Assembly (NCBI RefSeq): GCF_020921035.1
Contig: NC_063152.1
Coordinates: 28,333,903-28,397,902 of the forward strand
Direction of reading: 5' to 3'
Length of the DNA stretch: 64,000 nucleotides
Source: Rhodamnia argentea
Lineage: Eukaryota > Streptophyta > Magnoliopsida > Myrtales > Myrtaceae
The first letter of the stretch is position 1. Each line of letters opens with the position of its first letter. The notes beneath the pieces were generated by a model, which was given only the letters and a program-made list of their open reading frames with translations, was not told where the DNA came from and did not search any database. Below, in pieces: positions 37,127-49,737 of this stretch. A program made the position numbers and the translations under genes.

Positions 37127-37837
37127 AGGTACTGATCCAATGCTATATGATGGTTAAAAAAAAAAGAAAAGTAAAATTCTTCATGTTGCAATTTGTTTGC
37201 TTAGTAGAGATTAGTTGTATGCAAAATTGATAGCGAGTGCGTACCAGTACCACTTTAGTAAACAATATCAATCAAAGCAAGGCGCAGAACCTGAAAAATA
37301 ATAGTAGAGGAGGCAAGGAATAGCGTGATGCCGTGATGGCTCCTAACTTGATGGAACCACGGCAATTAGTCTTAGATTAGAAGTGAAATAAGGGACAACA
37401 GTCGGAAGGTAAACTTGACAGGTTCTCTTCTCCAGGCCATTTGATTAGACATCAAGTGTTGTAAAGACAAAACCATTCAATCGACATCCCCACCAACTAA
37501 CTAACTTATCAAGAAGTGGACCAAATCAAGCATTGCATTGCATCGGGGAGATGGCCTTTTTTTTTTTTTATGTTAGATATATTGTATATGTTAGGATTAG
37601 ATTTTACTCTTTCTCGTGTTGGAACATACATGCCTCTCTTCTTTCTCTTTTGTCCCACATAGGAAGAGTACTAAACTCTTAACCTCTTCCAAACCTATAT
37701 AAAAGCTTCTCTTGTACATTGTCACTTCTACCATTTATTAGAGAACAAATCCATTCTCCAAACCTAATATTTTGGACCGGTTTTATTAGGTGTATAGTCG
37801 AAGAATAAGACATTCCATAGATGTTCGCTTAAGGGTC
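37127..37837. other. Intergenic, possible old LTR fragment
   Basis: No gene. The part at about 37575-37800 has LTR-like phrases (TCCCACATAGGAAGAG, then CCTATATAAAAGCTTCTC and a TATA-like box), suggesting a fragment of a solo LTR, but I could not define both ends. Confidence 0.35.
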
Positions 37838-38878
37838 TGCATGATAACCATTTTCATTCTCTGATTCTGATTTTGGAAATAAAAAAGGATGAAAATCGCG
37901 TTTGGTAATGCAAATAAATTTGGTTCTGATTCTATTCCCGTAATCGGTTTTAGAAAATCAAAATCAGTTTTAGAGCAAAATTCAGAAGAAAAAAAATAGT
38001 TTTGAAAAAAAAAATCACTTTTGAGAATCACAAAATAAAATGAAGTCTCACATCTCTCACTTTTCCCTTTTAGTTCTCTCGTAACTTTTCCTTCAACCTA
38101 ATAAAAATAAAATAAAAAATAAAAAAATAATAATAATTGAATTTTTTTAAATCATAAAAAATTTAGAAAATCCCTAAAAATAGAATAAGCTTATATTAGG
38201 CTAGTTTGACCTCATTTTCATAAATTTGGGCCTAAATTTTCTAGATTTCATAGATTTCAGTCTTCCGCAAAAAATGTCATAGAAGATGATGGTATCCAAC
38301 ATACGGATGATAACATATATACTCGTAGCTGTGTGTCACAAAATGTAAACATCTGCACGTGGAGCTAAAGCTAAACACCCACTTAGATTTGCGACAAAAG
38401 CTGCAAAATGATAGTGAATGACTTGTATTTCGTATCAAGGAAGACAATTTATTTTTTTTATTAGTGGATAATTTGATTATTCGGCTGCTATGTTTATATG
38501 TATTTTGAACAATGCAACATTTACAGAAAAAAATGAGTTATTAATATGAGAACTGTCTCATGCTTCAATTGAACTTCAAAGTTAATGTATTAAAATTTAT
38601 GTTTCATTTATGAAGTGCTAAAAAAATAATGTATTTTAAATAATTTTAGTGTGCATTGGAAATTAGTCTTCAATTTAGGGTGAAATTTTACAAAGTAACT
38701 ACATAGTTATTTGACTTAAATGAAAAAAATTAGGAAGAGAAAAAAATTTTTGAAACAGAAATTTTGTGCGGTAATTAAATTTGTTTTGATTCTCTAAAAA
38801 TCATCCAAGAACGGAATCAGAAAAAAGTCATTTTAATCAGAATCGGTTTTCCGGAACAAAATGGTTACCATGCGCGAC
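37838..38878. mobile_element. Dispersed non-coding repeat, copy B, with inverted ends
   Basis: Left end GCATGATAACCATTTT...GATTCTGATT; right end, reverse-complemented, GCATGGTAACCATTTTG...GATTCTGATT. The shared terminal inverted repeat indicates a non-autonomous DNA transposon. The body matches 19883-20756 over several hundred bases with short indels. No transposase frame. Confidence 0.6.
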
Positions 38879-39799
38879 CTAATTGACCAAGTGTATACTT
38901 GGTAAAGTAGGAGAGTATATACTATTCATCGGACCGGGAAGAAGTTGGATATATGGTGAAAGATAACATCTTACAGCTACACCCAAAGGAAAAGGGTAAA
39001 GACCATTTTCTTAATTAGATTCATGCGAGCGACATCAACTCCTAAAAAAAAAAAAAACAAATGTAATTTTCATCGATCCGTTAAACCCAAAAATGAGATG
39101 AGTTCTTGATCGGGGTGTTTGTCTGGAGATGACGTTGATCAACTTAAACTCGAGAACATATTTACTCATTGGACTACCCAAATGATCTGGACCAATTAAA
39201 ACTTTGGCATTACTAGTCAAAGAAGCCAAACGAATAACTCGTTAATGTTGATTCAAGAAAGAGACCACATTGGACCGTCAATGAACTTCATCTCTGGACT
39301 TGGATCCAATCCGAGTCAAAATCAAGATCGCCCCAGCCCAGCTTGACCTTGCTAAATTTTCCTCACACAATTAAAGCCTTGGACCACATTGATTGGTGAA
39401 TCACGAATTTGGCCCTGACTAAAATTTTACTCGTATCCGAGCAGAATGTGACAATCTCCTCGTTAGTTTTTAGCGTGTTTCCAAGTCATGCGGACTCTTA
39501 ATGGGCTCGAATTAGCATACTCGACGATTGGCACATTCAAGCTCGACCATTTCACACGTAGGAAACTTCGAATAATCTTAACTATTGGTTTTAAACCACG
39601 GACGGCTCCAATTTCTTGAGACTCGGCAAAGTTGTGCGGAAGTGAATGGACAAGTATGGCCATGCCCATCATCGTCTAACCCCGGAACTCCATGTCTCAT
39701 TCAACCTAAATCGATTTAGAACATGAAAAGATTGGTCAAGTGGCAACATCCATAAATCAAGAGCGAGAACATACGGTAAGAATTCAGACCCAAAAAAGT
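38879..39799. other. Intergenic, nothing recognised
   Basis: Mixed-composition DNA with no conserved frame and no repeat boundaries that I can define. Confidence 0.5.
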
Positions 39800-40698
39800 T
39801 TGGCAAAATGCGAAAAAAGGGTCTCAAGTGCATTTAATTTCTCAAATAAGGGCTCAATGTGGAATTTGTTTCAAAGAAGGGCTTGAAATGTCTTTTTTGT
39901 TTCCAAGAATGACCTAAACAGGAATACTTTCGTCTTTTTAAATTTTGTGATTTTTTTTCCTTTTTTTCCTTCTCTTTTTTTTCCTATTTTTTCTTCCTCT
40001 TTCCCTTGCACTAGCCGGTGGCCGTGGGTTAGGCGGTCTCGCCACACGTGAGGGTCTTCCTTGCGGCCTCCGACGAGGGCAACCCTCGCCAGATCGGGTA
40101 AGGGTGGCCCTCGATCCGCCCAAGCGAGGGCCCGCCTCGCCGCCGCTTACGAGGTGAACCCTCACCGGATCGCACGAGGCAAGCCCTCACTTTGCTTAGG
40201 CGGGGGCCGCCTTGCGATCGTCGATGAGGGGAATGGCTGCGAGGGCTCACCTTGCTCTGCCTGTGCGAGGACCGACCTTGCGGTTGCCGGTGAGGGCAGC
40301 CCTCGCTCTCGCCCTGCCCATATCTCTCTTTCTTTGATCATAGCTACGCCGAGAGGCGCTTGGGACGCTTGACAACAGAAGCTCTTGATAAGGCCGCAGA
40401 GAAAGCAGAGGCCAATTCTATTTCGCGTGAAGTGACTGCGGTTCTGCCCCTCCTCCGCCGATCTTCTTTCGTTTCTGCCCATGTCAAACCTTAAGAAATT
40501 GAAATTTCACTATGGAAGCTCTTGATAATGGAAGATCTTCTTCGTTTCTTTTTTTCCTTCAAATGAACAGACAAAGATATCTGCAGAATCAATTATCATC
40601 ATTGATTTTTTATCGGACGGGGTAAGCGTTCCACATTGAGCCCTTATTTGACAAACTAAGTACACTTGAGGCCCTTTTTTGGCATTTTCCGAAAAAGT
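39800..40698. mobile_element. Inverted-repeat element with GC-rich core (about 0.9 kb)
   Basis: The left arm (about 39800-39863: TGGCAAAATGCGAAAAAAGG, GTCTCAAGTG, AAATAAGGGCTCAATGTGG) matches the reverse complement of about 40625-40691 (GGAAAATGCCAAAAAAGGGC, CTCAAGTG, AAATAAGGGCTCAATGTGG). This is an inverted repeat of about 60-65 bp with few mismatches. The core at about 40020-40320 is GC-rich and carries many CGAGGGC / CCCTCGC motifs in both orientations; its open frames are repeat artefacts. No transposase. Confidence 0.7.
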
Positions 40699-41555
40699 TT
40701 TGAGTGGATGGACTTATTACATGTAGAGAGAGAAAAAAGAGAGTTTCGTGATCATGTAAAACTTCGGAATAAATTTCGTGAAATAAATAATGTGAAATTT
40801 CAATTTTGTGTGCTTCTCTTTTTGAACCCTTTTTTTTTTTTTTGGGTAGCACTAGCAGTGTGAGGACTGAGGCGAAGGGTGGTTTTGGAGGGAAGAGAAG
40901 TAAAGCGGTTCCTCTTCACACAGACCGTAACTCTGGTTTGAAATTGACGGTCCCGATTGGACCGATGCCGCACGTGGGAATCTGGAATCTCGGTTCCCGC
41001 TTCATCAGGTGTTGGCGACGAATGTGACCGTTGCCCAGGTAACTGCGGGCCAGATCCATATAAAACGGGCTCGGACTCTGGGCTTTTCCTAAGGTCCGAA
41101 TGGGCCGAACGACCCAGGCCCAAATGATTGAGCAACTCAAATCATTAATTCATGACGAGCCAATTAAAGAGCTGATTAATTGGATTGGAGCACCGGGGAC
41201 TGTGGGTGAAGACTGGCAGGGCATTCTTAGGATATAAAAATAAATAAAAAGACAATATAATAGAATCTCGAGTCCCGCTCTCTCGATTCATCGAGTAGAG
41301 ATTCCTCGAGTCAGGTCCACCTCACACGTGCGTGCCTTGAGATGAGAACTTTCTCTCACACGTGCAGAACTGCCAACCCGTTTCCCCATGTCTTTTGTTA
41401 TTTCCATTTTGGGGTCCTACTTCCTTTTACAGGATCACCCAGAAGTAGATATTTTTAATTTACCCCCACGGAAGTTATCCTCGGCCTAACGCGATAATAT
41501 CCTCTTTCCTATTTATGGGTAACTTCCCGTTTGCTGATTCTATTTTTAACTAGAC
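40699..41555. other. Intergenic, nothing recognised
   Basis: Contains a GC-rich stretch at about 40860-41110 with several open frames but no family-like protein. No clear promoter or repeat. Confidence 0.45.
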
Positions 41556-42565
41556 CTGTCAAAATAAATCACAAACTTTTTTTTTTTATCCTATTCTATC
41601 CTCTCATATTATACAAGCCATGCTATGTGTGCTACGTAGTGTGTGCAGATTGTAAAACCCTGCTCCATTTTCACGCGTCCACATTCCACTCATTCGGAAA
41701 GTGGGGAATCGAACCCCCACATCTCTTTTTCCAAACGGAAAAAGTGGCCACTTGAGCAATCCCCCAATGGTTGGTCATAGACCTATTTGTTAACTAGTAT
41801 TTGATGGGATGAGTAATTGTATTTGATTATGTATGTTCAGTGAATATGTTAAAAATGGTTTCCGAATGGCAAAGTCCGAAATAAATATGAATTTTAAATG
41901 GGTTAACAATATATCCAAACCCAACCCACCTTTGTGACTTACTTTTCATCCTTTATGAGAAATTAATGGACTCTGCGGACTGCTCAATGCTCATAGAACT
42001 GTTGGTGGCTAACTTCACCCCTATTAATCTTCTACGTTTCGTTTATTGGTTACTTGGGAATATCTTTCTTTGGTTGCATTTGGCATTCTTATTTTTATGT
42101 AATGTGCTAATTTTAATTATTGCCATTGCAATCCATGGTCAGCATAAACCTTCTTCTTCAATATCTTACGTATCAATAAATGGTATAATTCCTTTACGTT
42201 ATCTGATGCTCTAGTTTTATAAATTCACTGCAAAGTACCAACTTTCTCTCATTCTTTATTCACAAGTTGAACATTCTAATTCAATTTCGAAAGCCAATTC
42301 TTTAACATCTTGTAGTCGAAATAACGATTTCATCCAAATAAAATATATGCATGAAGAGTTTAAAGTGAGTTAATTAGGTGAATACGGATTATCAAAGATT
42401 GGACTAAATATGAAATTTTTTAGTAAACGAGTCGGGTTGGGTATTGGTCATTACATTTGTATTGCATCTAAATTGATCGAAATGGGTTAAATGGTTAATG
42501 CGGGTCGGATCATTTTCGGCCCAATTCAAATCTGATCCGACGCGCAAATTTAACGGCCTTACGTC
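41556..42565. repeat. Possible degraded repeat carrying a SINE-like insert
   Basis: The left end AGACCTGTCAAAAT followed, after the SINE-like unit, by GGTCATAGACC resembles the reverse complement of 18440-18490 (AGACCTGTCAAAATGGGTC, ATAGGCCC). The same repeat family therefore seems to be present in both places. The right limit, near AACGGCCTTACG, is a guess. Confidence 0.35.
41577..41766 (-). mobile_element. SINE-like retroposon with pol III A and B boxes
   Basis: On the minus strand the head (GGGGGATTGCTCAAGTGGCC) contains an A-box-like TTGCTCAAGTGG, and GGTTCGATTCC at 41704-41714 matches the B-box consensus exactly. Between them TTTTTCC and GGAAAAA could pair. The unit ends in an A-run (T-run at 41577-41587 on plus). 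Length about 190 bp. The acceptor stem does not close, so this is not a functional tRNA gene. No clear target-site duplication. Confidence 0.55.
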
Positions 42566-42839
42566 TATCGCTAGCAAAATAATGTGGAGTGATTAATTAA
42601 TTCCCAACGTGGAAAGCTCAAATGATATCTGAACATGACAAATAGAAGAAAGCAATGTGTATAGTAAACAAACAGTTTCAGTACAAAAAAGAAAAGTTAA
42701 CAAACAGTTTCTTAAAAGGAAAGAGTAGCATACTGAAGAAGTGCGTACTCTTCGCGAAAGTGGGAACCACAAAACTGAACAAAAGCAACCACCAAAAGAC
42801 AAAACCTCCTCTTCTGCTACCTCGGGAAATCGCAGCGCA

Positions 42840-42860
42840 ACCTCTCTCTCTCTCGAAAAG
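42840..42860 (+). other. Probable 5' leader exon end of the RING-H2 gene
   Basis: A CT-rich leader ends CTCGAAAAG at 42860 before a good donor GTAACT. The matching acceptor ACAG at 44061-44064 precedes the start codon by 13 bp. A 1.2 kb intron in the leader is therefore likely. This is inference from splice signals only. Confidence 0.5.
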
Positions 42861-44077
42861 GTAACTGCTTTTTTCTCGAATCTTGGTTAATAGTGATTCT
42901 CGCGTGCAATTCATGCGCATCGGTATTTCAGAGAGTCGTCAATTGATGAATTTCTGTGTATGTTCGCTTTTGACGTCCAGCTGAACTGATCGGATGAACT
43001 GGGCTGAATTTCTGTTTGTAATTGCTCTTGGTCCCTTTTTTAGGAGCAGTGAGTTGATTTGGAATTATGGGTTTGAATAAGCTGGCTATGTCCTGTGGTT
43101 TCATCTAGTGTCGATGATCTCTTACTTGGTCGATTTGTGTGCGTCAAGCACAAAGGGTTGGTTTTTCCGTTATGATTTCAGGGTGTTCATTGGCTTCTCG
43201 TGTTGTTGGATGGTTTCTGTAAATTGAGTTGCTGAGCCGCACTTCAGTTGGGTTGTGAATGTTTTATTGATTATGGCTCTCGAAATGTTGCTTTGATTCT
43301 TTCAGTTCAGCTAAAATGGCTGATTGAGATGCCATAATATCTATTTAGTGGCTTTTCGTGTTGTGATTGTTTTTCCCCTGGCGGAAAGAGCCGTAATTGA
43401 GCTATTAAGCTCTGGAGAATGCGAAATAGGTAGTGAAAGAAGAATGTGTTTTTCTGGTCATGCTAGTGTGTCGTGATTTCTAGGACAAGCATTTTAGTCT
43501 ATTCTGTTAAACACAGAACTGGAGACATTGAGTTCTCTCAGACTATCTCCAGGATGTTCGTGCAACTACAATTTGATCTTCCAATAGACTATGGTATTGT
43601 TAAATTTCTTCTCTAGTTCATTGGACACTGGATTGTTTTTGTAACCAATAACTTTTCTTTCTTCCTGGACAATTCAGATTCTTCTTTTATGATGCTTCCG
43701 GGTTAGTAGCTGGAACAAGCTATTTTAGTATCCAGTTGCCAGCAATGCACTTTGCAAATTTGATTATAATTGGTGATTGTGATCCTGCATACTGCTATGT
43801 TTTTGCTTTGACTCCACAGTCTGAAAGTCATCGATAGGGTCATTAAGAACATTGTTTAGGATAGTTATCTGCATCTCTGTGTAGTGAGCTTCAGAAATAT
43901 TTTTGCGACAGTTCATACTTCTATTTGTCGAGCTTGCAATGAATTCTACGTTTACCATTCTTTCTAGCTCATTTGATAGACTCGCATGTTTTTCACACAT
44001 TTGACTACCCTCTTATTCTATATGCCTAATATGCATGCGCTGTTTGTTATGATTGTATGAACAGGATACTGCTGGTA

Positions 44078-46039
44078 ATGGGAGGCTGCTGTTGTTCGAC
44101 TCGTAAAGCTCATCTGAATGGGGCACCTGTATATTATTATGTCAGTAATGATCTTATGATTCAATATTTTAACACTGTCATTACTTGGGTGCATCGGTAT
44201 CTTATTCTCTTTTAGCTGTGATGCATGAAGAGTATCTTGCTAAGCAGTGGTGGTCACAGCCCACGATGACCTCACAGGCAATATTCCTCGAAAGGGTGTC
44301 TCCAGGGGACCCTGCAAACTAAACCACCATTCTTGGGGCATTTGACTTATTTAGGTAGATAACACGAAATTTAAGTTAATTTGACCTGGGAACTTGATGC
44401 CCATGTAGGCCATTGTGAACTTAAGAGTCAAGAGATAACAGAGTTCTTATGGCATCAGAGAATTGTACATCTGATCTACCAATACTCTCTGACTGCTTGA
44501 CATCTTGCAGTCATAATGAGTTTGATCGAGAAATATCAGAAAAATCTTCATGGCTAAACTTGGTTTACTGTGTGTTGTATCTTTACTATAGTTTAACTCG
44601 TCACAACTTCTAAGTGTATTCTTCATGGGTCAACACATGCAAATCCGTCTTCAAGGTGTGGGATTTAGGTTAGTATTTTCTTGTCTAACGATTGGTAAAT
44701 GTTGTGGTTCTTTGGTACTGTCTTTAAAATTGTCTGGCGCATAGAGTTCGTGATATCCAGGTTTCTCTCTTTAAAAGATAATTTGCAAGTTTGGTGAATA
44801 TTATCATTGCTAGAATTCCGGCCTTTCCGTGCAGTATCCTCCATCTTTGGAAGAGCATGAGTCCCTCACATCGCATGATGCTACTGCTGCTGCCATCACA
44901 TCAGGATTTTTAGTCGATTTGCAGTTAGAGGCATCAATACCCGATAATTTTCGTCCTCCACCGCTGCCTTTACCCTATGACGCAGTGTTGAGATCACTAC
45001 CAATAGGCACTGACTCTGTTAGAGAATCAGTTTGCCTAGACCACATGGAGCCAGACTATAAAGCTCAGTCAACTGCTCTGTTAGGCTCTCCAAAAGCAAT
45101 TGAAGTTTCTAAATCAAATGACGTCGATGTTTCGGTAGCAGATGAGGAGGATGTTTGTCCTATTTGTCTTGAAGGTGCTTCCCTCTTCTATTTGTAATTG
45201 CATTATCAATAACTATCTCTTTTTCCCAGCTTTGGGGATGATGACATGGAAATTATGTGGATTTAAATAGTTGCATTAGCAGCACTAGGTGATGGTGCAA
45301 CTTGACTTAAAATGCAGGGTACAATGAGGGTAACCCAAGATTCATCACAAATTGTGAACACCATTTTCACCTCTCGTGCATCCTGGAGTGGATGGAAAGA
45401 AGTGACATCTGTCCCATCTGTGATAAGGTTCACATTCTCCTCTCTCAGCAGAATATTGTGGAGTCAAATTGTGAATATGAGTACCTATTGACCTAAAAAT
45501 CTCCTATGTACATTTGTTTCAAAATTTATGTGCAAAAACACACCTTGCTGCAGAATTATCTTCTTGAAATTGTCAGTAAACATTGCAAATTAAGTTAAAA
45601 TGAAAAACTACGAACCTTTGGTGGGACTTAGCATGTTGCTATCATGATGAGTTTGAGGGATAAGTACTCTAGTAGTCCTAAAAAAACTTGATAATGCAAT
45701 TTGGTCCTAAAACTTTTTGAATGGAGCAATAAACTCTGTAAACTTTCATGAAGTTTCTATCAAGTTCTTCTGTTTACTCAGCATAATAAATTTGTTGGAA
45801 ACCCTACGTGATGGTAACGTGTGGCTCTGGCACTGGCACGTGTACAGGATTTACGTCAAATTGTTATAGGATGTGAGCAGAAAACTTGTTAGAACTTAAT
45901 TGCTCAATCGACCTCCTTCCCCATTGCATTCGTTTATGCACGCGTTACTCAATTGTCCTTCGCCAAGTTGCTTACTATGGTATCATTTGCTTATATTCTG
46001 TGGCAGATCATGGAATTCAACAATTCCTTCGATTTGTAG
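44078..46039 (+). CDS. RING-H2 E3 ubiquitin ligase (At3g02290-like)
   Basis: Four coding exons, 44078-44140, 44835-45174, 45318-45427 and 46007-46039, join in frame to 181 aa. The start MGGCCCSTRKAHLNGAPVYYY is typical of this plant E3 family. Gly2 and the following cysteines suggest N-myristoylation and palmitoylation, hence membrane attachment (inferred). The C-terminal RING-H2 finger at 129-169 has every zinc ligand in canonical spacing: C129, C132, C147, H149, H152, C155, C166, C169, with EHHFHLSCILEWMERSDICPIC. Trp159 is in the usual place for E2 contact, so it should be a catalytically competent single-subunit E3. The middle (EHESLTSHDATAAAI...NFRPPPLPLPYD) is the family's variable linker. 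It is somewhat shorter than most relatives (about 230 aa). Substrates unknown. Confidence 0.92.
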
Positions 46040-47126
46040 CTCTTCTTGCAAGCTGAAGTCATGCGTGCGTTCGATGGAGGTGGTTGACCTTGCATTGCCA
46101 TGGCCAATTTTCCCGTTTTCAATGTTTCTGTTGACGGTGGCTTCTTGTACATAATCCATCTGGTTTAGCTGTTTGAAGAGTGCAGGTTATACATGAAATT
46201 CAGGGGTGCTAAAGAAAAAGCTCGATTTCCGTTCTCTCAATTCTTTGCTATAACTCCGGTCTCCGGCCTCGAATGGATCTGCATCTGTGATTTTGCCCGA
46301 ATTTTTTTATTGAGGCGAATAATAATCCCCGAGGAAAAGGGGATCCGGAATTTGCCGGTTCAGCTGTTTTCATTGTCCTTCAGCAAGATTCATCTTGTAC
46401 AGAGTCTCTGTTTCTTTTGCTTCTGTTTCGACTCCTGAAGGTATCTAAGCTACTTATATGATGGCTCTTTCTTAACATTTTTCCTGGGGTGTCAGAGACA
46501 TTTGTAATGTTTCTGACGAATTGGGGGTTGTAATGCCTGTATGGGGAGACAAGGATCTGCGGAGAAAAAGCATGTGAAATGTTCGGAAAATTCAATTGCT
46601 CGTCCAAGTTTCTTTCCATAAACCAAAATTTGCTTGTCCATTTTTTGCCACGACAAGGCAGAATAACCAACTTGGACTCTGATGGAGCACATGAAATCGT
46701 TTCAGTCAATAATTTGACCATAGGCTGCATTGAACTTCAGCTTCATTTCAAGTCGAGCAAAACAGGGGAAATTTTCAGGAACAAGCCATTACCGCCGAAC
46801 GATCTCCTCCAACAGACCAAGTCAGCACCCCTTCTCTCTCTTTGTCTCTCTCTCTCTCTCTAGCTGGAGATATTTCAATGGCCAGGTTACAAATTGTACC
46901 ACCTGGCAACTCCATCTCCTTTGTAGGTCATTCCCAACGAGAACAGGCTAAAGACATCTGAGCCACACTCTCCAGAAATGCAAAGCCATCAGATTAGTCT
47001 GGCATTTCATTTCAATTCCGTCCCTAACTTCCCGCAAGAATTGGCAAAAGGACCAGAAAAGAAAGAGGAGTACGACATTCTAAAGGGCCTCGCGAAATCA
47101 CGAATAATAAAGAAAATGCATCATTG
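46040..47126. other. Intergenic between the RING-H2 and MATE genes
   Basis: Begins with the 3' untranslated region of the RING-H2 gene and ends with the leader of the MATE gene. A CT tract at about 46838-46861 may lie in the MATE promoter or leader. Open frames here do not resemble proteins. Confidence 0.5.
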
Positions 47127-49737
47127 ATGGCCGTTGGTGGCGCCGCCTACTCTGGCGGAACGATCCCTCCAGGAGAACCCGAGTCCCTCAGCGAGTTGCC
47201 GCTGAATCCCAGTGCTGCCACGTCGGCGATCGAAACCGCCGACCTCCACCATGCACCGACCACCTTCCTTGGCCCCAGCGAAGGGGACTACGAGCCTGTA
47301 AAGACCTTCGATGATGCCAAGTACGTGTGTCGCCTGGAAAGCACCAAGCTCTGGGTGATTGCGGGTCCAATTGCCTTCAACATTCTGTGTAACTATGGGG
47401 TCAATTCGTTCACGAACATTTTCGTGGGTCATATTGGGAATGTTGAGCTCTCGGCCGTAGCCATTTCCTTGTCCGTCATCGCCAACTTCTCTTTCGGTTT
47501 CTTAGTAAGCCGTCGCTTTTTCTTACATTCGCATATATTTCCGTTTTCTTCCGACATTTTTCACCGATGTATTTTCGGTGCTTGTCGTGAAATCGACAGG
47601 GCACTGCGCTTGATGATTCTAGCTTTCGGTCAATGAGCATATGCTGTATAACATCAGCCTAGAATTGGAGAAAATGCATGTTGATATGATTCTATTATTC
47701 AACGCATTCTGTGCTGTGACACCTTTGTTTGATCTCATCTCATTTTGATTTTCTGATTCGAGTGCGGAATCCGTGCAGTTTGGCATGGGAAGCGCGTTAG
47801 AGACGCTGTGTGGGCAGGCTTTTGGGGCCGGGCGTATCAACATGCTCGGCGTGTACATGCAGCGGTCATGGCTCATCCTGACGGCGGCATGCTTCGCCAT
47901 CCTGCCCCTCTACATCTACGCGACCCCGATCCTGAAGTTCCTCGGCCAGCGGGACGACATCGCTGTCCTTGCAGGCAAGTTCACCATCCAGGTCATCCCC
48001 CAGATGTTCTCTCTGGCCATCAACTTCCCCACCCAAAAGTTCCTCCAGGCACAAAGCAAGGTCAACGTGCTCGCTTGGATTGGGTTCGCGGCACTCCTCA
48101 TCCACGTGATACTCCTGTACCTGTTCATCAGGGTGTTCGGGTGGGGGCTGGCGGGGGCTGCGGCGGCGTATGACGTGTCGGCATGGGGGATTTCGGTGGC
48201 ACAGGTGGTGTACGTGGTGGGGTGGTGCAAGGATGGTTGGAAAGGGTTGTCCTGGTTGGCTTTCAAGGATCTGTGGGAGTTTGTGAAGCTCTCGGTGGCT
48301 TCAGCTGTGATGCTGTGCTTGGAGATTTGGTACTTCATGACCATTATTGTGCTCACTGGCCACCTTGACGACCCCGTTATAGCAGTTGGTTCACTCTCCA
48401 TCTGGTGGGTCTCTTTGTCACTATTACTTCGCAAGATTTCTTTCCTTTCGCTAAGCTTACTGTGTCGCGGCATAATTCATGAAAATAGCGACATTTATTT
48501 GCCACAATTCAACTTGAAAAAGTGCTTTCTAATCACGTTGAAATTATGTGTTGAGACACGAAGAATCGATACAAATATGATGACATGACACGAATTGCCA
48601 CCCTTATAAAAGAAAATCTCATAAAAAGTTTTCAACTTTGCCTCTCGTGAACGCCAATGACTAGGGATCAATGACCTGAAGTCGTTTATTGTGTTGCGTC
48701 GACAGCATGAACATCAACGGATGGGAAGGCATGCTGTTCATAGGAATCAATGCAGCCATAAGGTAAATTCCCGAAACTCTGCTTAATTCTCGATTAATGT
48801 TTCGACAATGATTCTAGGCTTCCTACCAAAGAAAAAGAACAAAAAAAGGAAGCTCAGCATTGACATCTGCTCCATAATCAGTGTTAGAATCTCCAATGAG
48901 CTTGGCTCCAGGCATCCCAGAGCTGCAAAGTACTCTGTGGTTGTCACGGTCATAGAGTCCCTCATCATAGGTTTGTTCTTCGCGGTCCTAATTCTGGCGA
49001 CGAAAGATTACTTCGCCGTCATCTTCACCAGCGACCTCGAGATGCGACGTGCCGTCGCTAAGCTAGCTTACCTCCTCGGAATCACAATGTTGCTCAACAG
49101 TGTACAGCCAGTCATATCAGGTCATTAGAATCTACTATCGTTTCTTCTGAGACAAGCCTTCTCCGTTTCAACTTGACCCTAACTCTCTATTTTCTTAGGC
49201 ATGATGGAGACATGTATAGTGTGCACAAATTTCCCTTGATACTGAGCACATCGATTCATTTCGCAGGCGTCGCCGTTGGAGGAGGATGGCAAGCCCTCGT
49301 GGCTTATATCAACTTGTTCTGTTATTACGTCGTTGGGCTCCCTCTCGGGTTTCTCCTCGGTTATAAGACGAGTTTAGGAGTGCAGGTACGAACAAGTTCT
49401 TCTCTTCGAAATCATTTTCCCTCCCGAAAATCTTCCTTTTTTCCTTCTTAATTATAGCTGAATATGTGAAAACTGTGCGTACATACAAATGGGGTTGCAG
49501 GGAATTTGGATGGGAATGATATTTGGGACGCTGCTGCAGACGATCATCCTCGTCATCATCATCCACAAGACCAACTGGAACAAAGAGGTTCGTGTGGACT
49601 CTACAGTTAGGGTTTGTCCTTTGATCTGATCATTATCTCTTCATTGAGGCTTTTGAGAATTCCGGCAGGTTGAGCAAGCATCAGAGAGGATGCGTAAATG
49701 GGGCGCCGGATCGGAGGAAGCATCTGAGCTGACGTAG
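47127..49737 (+). CDS. MATE/DTX multidrug and toxic compound extrusion transporter
   Basis: Seven exons, 47127-47504, 47779-48404, 48706-48762, 48882-49120, 49267-49385, 49501-49587 and 49669-49737, join in frame to 524 aa, a normal plant DTX length. A cytosolic N-terminus of about 70 residues precedes the first helix (KLWVIAGPIAFNILCNYGV). Family signatures: ETLCGQAFGAG at about 134-144, FLQAQSKVNV, CLEIWYFM, MNINGWEGMLFIGINAAISV and RISNELGSRHPRAAK. About twelve transmembrane helices are expected. MATE carriers export or sequester flavonoids, alkaloids, organic acids or hormones by proton antiport, at the vacuolar or plasma membrane. The sequence looks nearest the DTX33-35 type (DTX35 is the flavonoid-related FFT), but this placement is tentative. 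The first ATG in frame was taken; Ala2 follows. Confidence 0.92.

Noticed and set aside
40061-40482. GC-rich open frames on both strands
   Set aside because: Products of the CGAGGGC repeat core of the element at 39800-40698; no family-like sequence.
41577-41766. Functional tRNA gene
   Set aside because: A and B boxes are present, but acceptor and anticodon stems do not fold properly and an A-run tail follows; a SINE-like origin fits better.
47808-48173. Forward and reverse open frames overlapping the MATE exon 2
   Set aside because: Shadow frames of a GC-rich coding exon; the MATE frame has the conserved motifs.
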